A program made the translations under genes and the position numbers. Below the pieces are notes generated by a model. That model saw only the letters and a list, made by a program, of their open reading frames with translations. It did not search any database and was not told the DNA's origin. A stretch of DNA of 64,000 nucleotides, taken from Streptomyces cacaoi. GTDB lineage: Bacteria; Actinomycetota; Actinomycetes; Streptomycetales; Streptomycetaceae. This document shows, in pieces, positions 55,693-64,000 of this stretch; the stretch's first letter is position 1, and every line of letters starts with the position of its first letter. The DNA lies in contig NZ_BJMM01000012.1 in assembly GCF_006539165.1 (NCBI RefSeq), positions 62,001 through 126,000 on the forward strand. The letters are read 5' to 3'.

Positions 55693-56352
55693 GTGTCCAA
55701 CCCTCCCCACGGCACCGTGACCGGCTCCCCCGACGACCCCGACAACACCCCTGATCCCAGCGGCGACGACGGCGGCGCATCCCACGCCGGCGCCGGCCGC
55801 CCGGACGACGGCACCGAGGCGCTCGCCACCCGGGCCGCAGGGGGCGACGCAGCAGCCCTCGACCAGCTGTTGCGCGCGATCCACCCCGAAGTGCTGCGCC
55901 GCTGTGGACGTTTCCTGCTCTTCCGCGAGGACGCGGAGGAGGCCGCGCAGGACGTCCTGCTCCAGGTCCATCGGCACATCCACCGCTTCGAAGGCCGCAG
56001 CCGCTTCAGCACCTGGCTGCACACCGTGGTGGCCAACTGCGCACGGCAGAAGTACCGCGAACTCAAGCGCCGCTCCGCCGAGCAGCCGCTGACGCCCGCC
56101 ACACAGGAGAACGGCGCACCCGATCCCCGTACGACCAGCGTGATCGCGGGCTCGCGCGTCGACATCCTGGAGGCGCTCGACCGGCTGGAGCGCGACAGCC
56201 CGCATCTGGTCGCACCGCTCGTCTACCGCGACATCTGCGGGATGGAGTACTCCGAGATCGTCGACCGGCTCGGCATCCCGCTGGGCACCGTCAAGTCCCG
56301 GCTGCACCACGCACGCCGCCAGCTGCGCCCCTGGCTCTCCAGCGGCTTCTGA
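55693..56352 (+). CDS. ECF-type RNA polymerase sigma factor divergent from the kinase
   Basis: 219 residues from GTG 55693. After an Asp/Gly/Pro-rich leader of about 45 residues, region 2 (LDQLLRAIHPEVLRRCGRFL, EDAEEAAQDVLLQVHRHIHR, STWLHTVVANCARQKYREL) and region 4 (LVAPLVYRDICGMEYSEIVDRLGIPLGTVKSRLHHARRQL) are complete. No ribosome site is visible and the gap to the kinase start is 20 bp, so the mRNA may be leaderless or initiate inside the kinase gene. No anti-sigma gene follows; kinase-based control is a reasonable inference. Confidence 0.9.
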   Translation: MSNPPHGTVTGSPDDPDNTPDPSGDDGGASHAGAGRPDDGTEALATRAAGGDAAALDQLLRAIHPEVLRRCGRFLLFREDAEEAAQDVLLQVHRHIHRFEGRSRFSTWLHTVVANCARQKYRELKRRSAEQPLTPATQENGAPDPRTTSVIAGSRVDILEALDRLERDSPHLVAPLVYRDICGMEYSEIVDRLGIPLGTVKSRLHHARRQLRPWLSSGF

Positions 56353-56378
56353 GGCGCCCCGGGAGCCTCCCGGAACCA

Positions 56379-56421
56379 ACGGGGCCCGGCCCCGGGAGCC
56401 TCCGGGACTCCCGGGCCCCGT
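56379..56421. terminator. Bidirectional hairpin (sigma factor / phosphatase)
   Basis: ACGGGGCCCGG pairs with CCGGGCCCCGT around a loop containing a second small GGGAG/CTCCC helix; it sits between the convergent stops. Confidence 0.8.
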
Positions 56422-56864
56422 CAGGCCCCCGGGAAGCGGGCCACGTACCGCCGCTGCCAGGGGGTCTCGACGGCGCGCGAGGAATAGTGCGCGCGGACGT
56501 AGGCGACGGCCTCCGCGTTCGGCACGCCGTCGAGCACGGCGAGGCAGGCCAGCGCCGTACCGGTGCGCCCGTACCCGCCGCCGCAGGCGACCTCGACCCG
56601 CTCGTCGCCCGCCCGCTCCAGCAGCTCGCCGAAGGCCGCACGCGCCGCGTCCCGGTCGCCGGGCAACCGGAAGTCGCGCCAGCGCAGCCAGCGGGACTCC
56701 CACGGCACGGACGGCGGCTCGTGCCCCAGCAGATAGAGCCCGAACTCCGGCTGCTGCCCCTCGGGCAGCGGGCGCCTGAGCCCCCTGCCGCGCACGGCGC
56801 GTCCGGACGGCAGGGCCAGCAGTCCGGCCGTCTCCGGCTCCCACGGTGTGCGTTCGGCGTTCAT
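56421..56864 (-). CDS. Protein tyrosine/dual-specificity phosphatase-like protein
   Basis: 147 residues. The P-loop ACGGGYGRTGTALACLAVL has Cys94 and Arg100 in the CX5R spacing of tyrosine phosphatases, with the preceding His changed to Ala and the following T present. The short N-terminal half contains WRDFRLPGD, a possible general-acid loop. The family removes phosphate via a Cys-phosphate intermediate. Two genes away lies a Ser/Thr kinase, so a signalling role is possible but not shown. No export signal. Confidence 0.8.
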   Translation of the reverse strand: MNAERTPWEPETAGLLALPSGRAVRGRGLRRPLPEGQQPEFGLYLLGHEPPSVPWESRWLRWRDFRLPGDRDAARAAFGELLERAGDERVEVACGGGYGRTGTALACLAVLDGVPNAEAVAYVRAHYSSRAVETPWQRRYVARFPGA

Positions 56865-56928
56865 GCGCCCCGAGCGTAGGCGCGCACCGGCCGGCGTACC
56901 GGCGGACGGGGAAACCCGCGGCCGCTCG

Positions 56929-56978
56929 TGTCACATCTGTGCGCCGTCGGGCTTGTCACATCTGTGCGCCCTCGGGCT
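56929..56978 (+). repeat. 25-bp direct tandem repeat upstream of the NAD(P)-binding protein
   Basis: Two adjacent 25-bp copies beginning TGTCACATCTGTGCGCC, differing at one position (G/C at copy position 18). They lie about 105-150 bp before ATG 57081, in the gap between divergent genes; the TGTCACA word could be a regulator site. Confidence 0.85.
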
Positions 56979-57080
56979 GTCGTACCCGCGGAAGGGAAGA
57001 ACCTGCACCCGCGGCGGCAGCTGTGCCCGTGTTCCCGGTGCCTGCCGTCGTCGGCCGAACTCCCCGAAAGGCGGACCGAC

Positions 57081-57920
57081 ATGACCGATACGACGGGTTC
57101 ATCCGGCATCTCCCGCTCCTCCGTGCCCACCGGGCGTCCGGTACTCGTCACCGGCGGCACCGGCACCCTCGGCCGGCCCCTGGTGGACGCCCTGCTGGCC
57201 GCGAGGGTGCCCGTGCGCGTCATGAGCAGGCGCCCCCGCGCGCGGGACGACGAGCGGCCCTACGAGTGGGCACGGTGCGACCTGGCGACCGGCGTCGGGC
57301 TGGGCGCCGCCGTCCGCGGTGTCCGCGCGATCGTGCACTGCGCCACCCACCCGCTGAAGGAGGAGACGCTGGTGGCGCGGGTCATCGAGGCGGCGCGGCA
57401 GACGAGCGGCCCGCCGTATCCGCACCCGGTGCCGCATCTGGTGTACATCTCGATCGTCGGCGTCGACGAGGTGCCGTTCGTCTACTACCGGCGCAAACTG
57501 GCCGCCGAGCGGCTCATCGAAGGCGGCGAGCTGCCGTGGACGATCCTGCGTGCCACCCAGTTCCACGACCTGGTGGCCGGCGCCGTCCGGTCCCAGCGCA
57601 GGCTGCCCGCCGTTCTCCTGCCGCGCGGTGCGCGCTTCCAGCCCGTCGAGGTCCGGGAGGTCGCGGCGCGGCTGGCCGCGCTCGTGCAGGACGAGCCGGC
57701 GGGCCGGGTGCCCGACATGGGAGGGCCCGAGGTGCGCACGGCGGCGGACCTGGCCCGGGCCGCCCAGCGTGCCCTGGGGCTCCGGCAGCGGATCGTCGGC
57801 CTGCCGGTGCCCGGCCGCACCGGCAGGGCACTGCGCGCCGGCCGCAACCTGGCGCCCGGCCACGCGGTCGGGAAGGTGACCTTCGAGGAGTACCTCGGCA
57901 CGGCTGCCCCGTCCCGATGA
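57081..57920 (+). CDS. NAD(P)-binding (NmrA/extended-SDR-like) protein
   Basis: 279 residues from ATG 57081. Rossmann fold start PVLVTGGTGTLGRPLVDALL with GGTGTLG at 25-31, then VRVMSRRPR, VRAIVHCATHP, HLVYISIVGVDEVPFVYYRRKLAAERLI and LPWTILRATQFHDL. This is the pattern of NmrA-like atypical SDRs, which bind NAD(P) but often lack the usual catalytic pair. Substrate cannot be told. Likely cytoplasmic. The next gene (alpha/beta hydrolase) is in the same direction 100 bp away. Confidence 0.88.
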   Translation: MTDTTGSSGISRSSVPTGRPVLVTGGTGTLGRPLVDALLAARVPVRVMSRRPRARDDERPYEWARCDLATGVGLGAAVRGVRAIVHCATHPLKEETLVARVIEAARQTSGPPYPHPVPHLVYISIVGVDEVPFVYYRRKLAAERLIEGGELPWTILRATQFHDLVAGAVRSQRRLPAVLLPRGARFQPVEVREVAARLAALVQDEPAGRVPDMGGPEVRTAADLARAAQRALGLRQRIVGLPVPGRTGRALRAGRNLAPGHAVGKVTFEEYLGTAAPSR

Positions 57921-58020
57921 CGGCCGGATCCGGCCGGTACGGGCAGGCTCGTCCCCGTGCCGGCGGGCGCTCACCGGTACCCGGCGGCACCGCCCGCGCG
58001 GCCCGTGCCATCGTGAGCGC

Positions 58021-58857
58021 ATGCCCTTCGCCCGAGCCCAGGACGGCACCGCGCTGTACTACGACACCGTCGGCGCGGGCCCGCCGCTGCTCCTGCTGAG
58101 CGGCCAGTCCAACGATCACCACTGGTGGGACCCGGTCCGCGCGGACTTCGCCGCCGCCTTCCGCACCGTCGTCATGGACTGGCGCGGCACCGGCCTCAGC
58201 GAGCGGCCCGACACGGACACCTACAGCACCCCCGGCTTCGCACGGGACGCGCTCGCCGTCCTCGCCGACGCGGGCATCGAAAGCGCCCACGTCTACGGCA
58301 CGTCGATGGGCGGCCGGGTCGCCCAGTGGCTGGCCGCCGACCATCCCGGCCGGGTGCGCCGGCTCGTGCTCGGCTGCACCTCGCCGGGCTCCCCGCACGG
58401 CATCGAGCGCGGCCCCGAGGTGCGCCGCGCCCTGGTGCAGCCCGATCCGGCGGCGGCCCGGCAGGCCCTGATCGAGCTGATGTACACCCCGGGCTACGCG
58501 GCCCGGCACGGCGGCCCGTTCACCACGCTCGGCGAGCCGCTGCCGGGCTCCGGGACGCCTCCGATGCCCGGGTACGCACGCCGCCGCCATCTGCGTGCCA
58601 GCGCCCTGCACGACGCCTGGGACGCGCTGCCCCGCATCGCCGCGCCCACCCTCGTCCTGCACGGCACCGAGGACACGTTCAACCCGACGGCCAACGCGCC
58701 GCTGCTGGCCGGCCGGATTCCCGGCGCACAGCTGCGGCTCGTCCCGGGCGCCCGGCACGCGTACTTCGAGGAGTTCGCCGACGTCGCCACCCCGCTCGCC
58801 CTGGCCTTCCTCCAGGGCCGCCCGCTGCCGGATCCGCAGGCCCCGGCAGCGGGGTGA
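58021..58857 (+). CDS. Alpha/beta hydrolase
   Basis: 278 residues from ATG 58021. Nucleophile Ser95 in GTSMGGRVAQWLA, oxyanion region LLLLSGQSNDHHWWDPV, VVMDWRGTGLSERPD, acid Asp in HGTEDTFNP and His in PGARHAYFEEF. No signal peptide. A general esterase/lactonase-type enzyme; substrate unknown. Confidence 0.9.
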   Translation: MPFARAQDGTALYYDTVGAGPPLLLLSGQSNDHHWWDPVRADFAAAFRTVVMDWRGTGLSERPDTDTYSTPGFARDALAVLADAGIESAHVYGTSMGGRVAQWLAADHPGRVRRLVLGCTSPGSPHGIERGPEVRRALVQPDPAAARQALIELMYTPGYAARHGGPFTTLGEPLPGSGTPPMPGYARRRHLRASALHDAWDALPRIAAPTLVLHGTEDTFNPTANAPLLAGRIPGAQLRLVPGARHAYFEEFADVATPLALAFLQGRPLPDPQAPAAG

Positions 58858-58897
58858 CACGCGGCCCGGGCCGCGCACAGCTGCCGACGGCACGGCC

Positions 58898-58925
58898 ACC
58901 CGGCACCCGGCACCCGGCACCCGGC
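58898..58925 (+). repeat. Four copies of CACCCGG
   Basis: Perfect 7-bp tandem array in the 208-bp gap after the hydrolase; no coding content. Confidence 0.85.
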
Positions 58926-59065
58926 AAGGACGCCGCGTACAACTTCCGCAGCTGAGCGGGGTTTTCGGACCGTGCACCGATGCGCACAACCCGCACAGCT
59001 GTGGCGGTTTTCCGGCCGTGCACCGGTGCGCGGGCGCCCGTGCGCCGCCGCCCCTCTCGCGCGCC

Positions 59066-59731
59066 CTACTCGGCGAGCGTCTCGCACAGGTCCTCGTACG
59101 GGCCCGACAGCTCCAGCAGTTCGCGGGACGTGCCGTTCCCGTCCTCGGAGTAGCGCACGGCCATGAAGCCCCGGGAGATGAGCCATCTGTTGTGGACGGG
59201 CCGGTCCCCGGTGTGCAGCCCGGCGCCCCAGTCGCCGCCGCTGAGGACGTGGGTCCCCGTGCCGGGCTCCGGGTACGTCAGGGTGCCGGTTCCGGACACG
59301 TCGCGGCGTACGGTCCTCCCGGTGTCCAGGTTGGTGGCCTCCATCACCAACGGGCCGCTGACGACGGCGTAGACGGGGTCGCCCGCGTCGTTCGTCCAGG
59401 TCTTCTGCACCATGTCGACGACGGGGAACGTGGCGTGCGCCGGGAACGGGCACACCTCGCCCCGCGGATAGTCGATCTCCGGCTGTTCCGGGCGGGTGAC
59501 CACCGGCCCGTGCCACCCGCCCGAGCGGTCGGCGGCCCGTGCCCCGGCCGGCACGTCCCCCGTGTCCCGTGCCGGAGCCGCCTGCGCGCCCGGGACCGCG
59601 CACAGCAGCGCGGCCGTCACCGCGGTGCACGCGGCCGCCGCCACGGCACCCCGCGTCCGCCGCACACGCCCCTTCCGTCCGCCGCCCGCCGTCCGGGCCA
59701 CGCCACCGGCTGCCGCTCCCCGCATCCGCAT
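59066..59731 (-). CDS. Secreted hypothetical protein
   Basis: 221 residues from ATG 59731, GGAGG 8 nt upstream. A long Arg/Gly-rich N-region is followed by a signal sequence (AVAAAACTAVTAALLCAVPGAQA, ends near residue 52). The mature domain is beta-rich with only two obvious cysteines (GEVCPFPA and EDLCETLAE) that may pair. Conserved-looking segments are VVSGPLVMEATNLDTGRTVRRDVSGTGTLTYPEPGTG and LISRGFMAVRYSEDG. I do not recognise the family. Confidence 0.8.
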   Translation of the reverse strand: MRMRGAAAGGVARTAGGGRKGRVRRTRGAVAAAACTAVTAALLCAVPGAQAAPARDTGDVPAGARAADRSGGWHGPVVTRPEQPEIDYPRGEVCPFPAHATFPVVDMVQKTWTNDAGDPVYAVVSGPLVMEATNLDTGRTVRRDVSGTGTLTYPEPGTGTHVLSGGDWGAGLHTGDRPVHNRWLISRGFMAVRYSEDGNGTSRELLELSGPYEDLCETLAE

Positions 59732-59997
59732 CTGCCGTCCCTCCGCTCCGGCCGGGCCCTGCTGCGTTCCGCGGGCCCACGGTCGCCGCGGCACCCCCGC
59801 GCGGGAACACGTTTCGGCCGTCACCGAACGGAAACCGGCGCGGCCGGACGGCACCGCTCCGCCGCCGTTCCGCAGATGTGGGCGGAAAACGTGTACGCGC
59901 GCGGCTGTGCCCGGAAAACGCCCCGGCGACAAGCCCGTCGAGCGTTCCCGGTCCACACTTCCGGCCACGGAGACCCAGCAGAAGGGCAGGCCGAGGA

Positions 59998-61059
59998 ATG
60001 CGCATCCACTTCACCGTGACGGATCTGGCCCGCACCCGGCTCGCGCCGGCGCCCAGCCCGCTCGCCGTGACCACGCTCAGCGCCTGCCGTCTGCGCCACG
60101 GCCCCGGCGACGCCCCGGGCCTGGACCTGTGGCGGCGCACCGTCGAGGCGGCCCGCGCCCCTGCCGCACCGGACCGGGCGGGCGGACCGGTAACAGCTGC
60201 CCGGCCGGGGGCCTTCCCGCCGCTGGGCGGCCTGGCGGCGACCGCGCCCAGCCATCCCGTCCCGCGTCTGCTGCGCCCGCACACCGCCCTGCCCACCCTC
60301 GACGAGGAGTTGGAGCGGCTGCTGGCCACACCCCGTGCCGAACTGCGCGCGGACCTCGGCTATGTCGCCTCCCGCCGCCCCCTGCCCCGCTGGGCCCGCG
60401 CGCTGGCCGACGGGCGGCCCGCCGCGCTGCGCCGGCTCGCGGACGCCGTCCGCGCCTACCACGAGGTCGCCGTGGCGCCCTACTGGCGCGAGCTGCACGC
60501 CGCGATCGGCGCCGAACTGACCCGCCGCGCCCGGCAGTTGCAGGAGGGCGGTATCGAGCTGGTGCTCGACACCCTGCATCCGGCCATGCGCTGGCGCCCG
60601 CCCTACCTGGAGCTGTCCTCCCCGAACGAGGACGTCTACCACCTGGGCGGGCGGGGACTGGTGCTCGCACCGGGCGCGTTCACCGCCTATCTGCCGTGCG
60701 ATCCGGGCGACGACCGGCCGACCCTGCACTACGCGGCCGTCCCGCACCCGCCCCTCGACACGCTGACCGGACCGCACCACCACCTCGCCGCGCTGCTCGG
60801 ACACAGCAGGGCCGCCGTGCTGGAGGCCGTCGCGGAGGGCTGCTCCACGAGCCAACTGGCCCGCCGCGTGGGGTTGTCGCCGGCGTCCGCGAGCGAGCAC
60901 GCCACGGTGCTGCGCAGCGCCGGGCTGGTGGAGACCCACCGGAGGGGCCGCGCCGCGCACCACACACTGACCCCGCTGGGCGCCGAACTGCTGCTGCACA
61001 GTGCGTCCGGCCGCACCCCGGAGCCCGTCGGCCGGACGCCGGCACGCGACCGCAGCTGA
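59998..61059 (+). CDS. DUF5937/ArsR-type transcriptional regulator
   Basis: 353 residues from ATG 59998. N-terminal domain begins MRIHFTVTDLARTRLAPAPSPLAVTTLS, the pattern of DUF5937. The C-terminal 90 residues are an ArsR-like winged helix (GHSRAAVLEAVAEGCSTSQL, RRVGLSPASASEHATVLRSA, GLVETHRRGRAAHHTLTPLG). No metal-ligand cysteines. It lies 131 bp upstream of the UvrA-like ATPase in the same direction and may regulate it. Confidence 0.85.
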   Translation: MRIHFTVTDLARTRLAPAPSPLAVTTLSACRLRHGPGDAPGLDLWRRTVEAARAPAAPDRAGGPVTAARPGAFPPLGGLAATAPSHPVPRLLRPHTALPTLDEELERLLATPRAELRADLGYVASRRPLPRWARALADGRPAALRRLADAVRAYHEVAVAPYWRELHAAIGAELTRRARQLQEGGIELVLDTLHPAMRWRPPYLELSSPNEDVYHLGGRGLVLAPGAFTAYLPCDPGDDRPTLHYAAVPHPPLDTLTGPHHHLAALLGHSRAAVLEAVAEGCSTSQLARRVGLSPASASEHATVLRSAGLVETHRRGRAAHHTLTPLGAELLLHSASGRTPEPVGRTPARDRS

Positions 61060-61190
61060 GCGGCCGGACCGGAAAACCATTATGTGCGTACGCCGTACTC
61101 AGTATCCTGGTCGCTCGCACCGTCCGGCCGCACCGCAACCGCGCGCGGCCCGGGGGACCGAGTGCGCCGTCGAGCAGAGGAGACACCGCA

Positions 61191-63524
<2,334 letters not shown>

Positions 63525-63527
63525 ACC

Positions 63528-63561
63528 CCGCGCGGCCCCGGCCCGTACCGGGGCCGCGCGG
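63528..63561. terminator. Bidirectional hairpin after the UvrA-like gene
   Basis: CCGCGCGGCCCCGG pairs perfectly with CCGGGGCCGCGCGG around a 6-nt loop (CCCGTA), between the convergent stops. Confidence 0.9.
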
Positions 63562-63564
63562 CGA

Positions 63565-64000
63565 TCACCACGGGGAGCGGGCGGTCATCCCGCCGTCGAC
63601 GACGAGGTCGTGCCCGGTGATCCACGAGGCCATCGGCGAGGCGAGGAACACACAGGCGTCGCCGACCTCGCCGGCCCGCCCCATCCGCCCCAGCGGCGCC
63701 CCCGCACACCAGCGCCGCACCCCGTCCTCCCATGCCTGTTCGATGCCGTCCCGGGCGACCAGCCCGGGCGAGACCGTGTTGACCCGCACCCCGTCCCCGC
63801 CGTACTCGACGGCCGCGGCCCGCGCGTGCGCGACGACCGCCGCCTTCGAAGCGGAGTAGTGCGCGTGCCCCACCGCGGCGTACCCGGCCTCGATCGAGGC
63901 GACATGGGTGACGCTGCCGCCCCCGTGCGCGGCGAGCAGCGGGGCGGCGGCCTGTGTGCAGGCGAACACGCTGGTGAGGTTGGTGTCGACGACCTCCCGC
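63565..64000 (-). CDS. SDR-family oxidoreductase, C-terminal part; 5' end outside window
   Basis: At least 145 residues on the - strand, open to the window edge. Visible SDR features are the NLTSVFACTQAAAPLL helix, SVTHVASIEAG with the catalytic-Ser-position residue, catalytic YSASKAA (Y-x3-K), GVRVNTVSPGLV, and the closing FLASPMASWITGHDLVVDGGM. The N-terminal GxxxGxG nucleotide site lies to the right of the window. Substrate unknown. Confidence 0.92.
   Translation of the reverse strand, partial: REVVDTNLTSVFACTQAAAPLLAAHGGGSVTHVASIEAGYAAVGHAHYSASKAAVVAHARAAAVEYGGDGVRVNTVSPGLVARDGIEQAWEDGVRRWCAGAPLGRMGRAGEVGDACVFLASPMASWITGHDLVVDGGMTARSPW

Overview
The window is high-GC actinobacterial DNA, almost certainly from Streptomyces or a close relative. 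The signs are third-position G/C codon use, many GTG starts, ATGA/GTGA stop-start couplings, and a housekeeping block (ask, DUF5063, recR, ybaB, dnaX, SRP RNA, tRNA-Ser) in the order seen in streptomycetes. It reads as one accessory island followed by ordinary chromosome.

Region 1 (1-14214) is an anti-phage island related to DISARM. It holds the C-terminal part of a DNA cytosine-C5 methyltransferase (drmMII type), the helicase drmA and the DUF1998 protein drmB. No drmC-type phospholipase-D gene is present. Two extra superfamily-1 ATPases flank drmAB: a NERD-nuclease/UvrD-like fusion before it and a small UvrD-like ATPase after it, all in one tightly coupled + strand operon. A divergent, equally tight three-gene - strand operon encodes a very unusual 1212-residue protein (complete group-2-type sigma70 factor, then a small HTH-like segment, then a GHKL-type ATPase), an unrecognised 330-residue protein and a DUF6339-like protein. 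The last one converges on, and overlaps, the methyltransferase gene. The fusion of a promoter-recognition factor to a GHKL ATPase inside a defence locus is the most novel thing here.

Region 2 (14270-27990) is a cobalamin (corrin ring) cluster: cobN under a cobalamin riboswitch, cobG-cobH-cobIJ as one coupled operon, cobK, cbiD, cobM and cobL. It combines oxygen-dependent CobG/CobN with the CbiD-type C1 methylase. A headless TetR remnant lies inside it.

Region 3 (28309-42220) carries an S9 peptidase, SURF1, an ECF (SigE-family) sigma factor with a co-transcribed membrane protein, aspartokinase (with an internal beta-subunit start), a VWA protein, an ArsR-like regulator, DUF5063, RecR, YbaB/EbfC, DnaX, the SRP RNA and tRNA-Ser(GGA) with a strong terminator.

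Region 4 (42546-64000) is species-variable chromosome. It has a secreted trypsin-like protease with an altered oxyanion-hole residue, a D,D-carboxypeptidase, an MFS/LysR divergent pair sharing a perfect 15-bp palindrome, a small secreted protein, and two coupled SPFH/band-7 membrane proteins. It continues with a DUF4232 lipoprotein, a transmembrane Ser/Thr kinase divergent by only 20 bp from an ECF-type sigma factor, a tyrosine-phosphatase-like protein, an NAD(P)-binding protein, an alpha/beta hydrolase and a secreted protein. It ends with a DUF5937/ArsR-type regulator, a UvrA-like ABC ATPase and a partial SDR.

Non-coding gaps are rich in short perfect tandem duplications (18-25 bp) and degenerate repeats. 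Convergent gene pairs are generally separated by clear GC-rich hairpin terminators.
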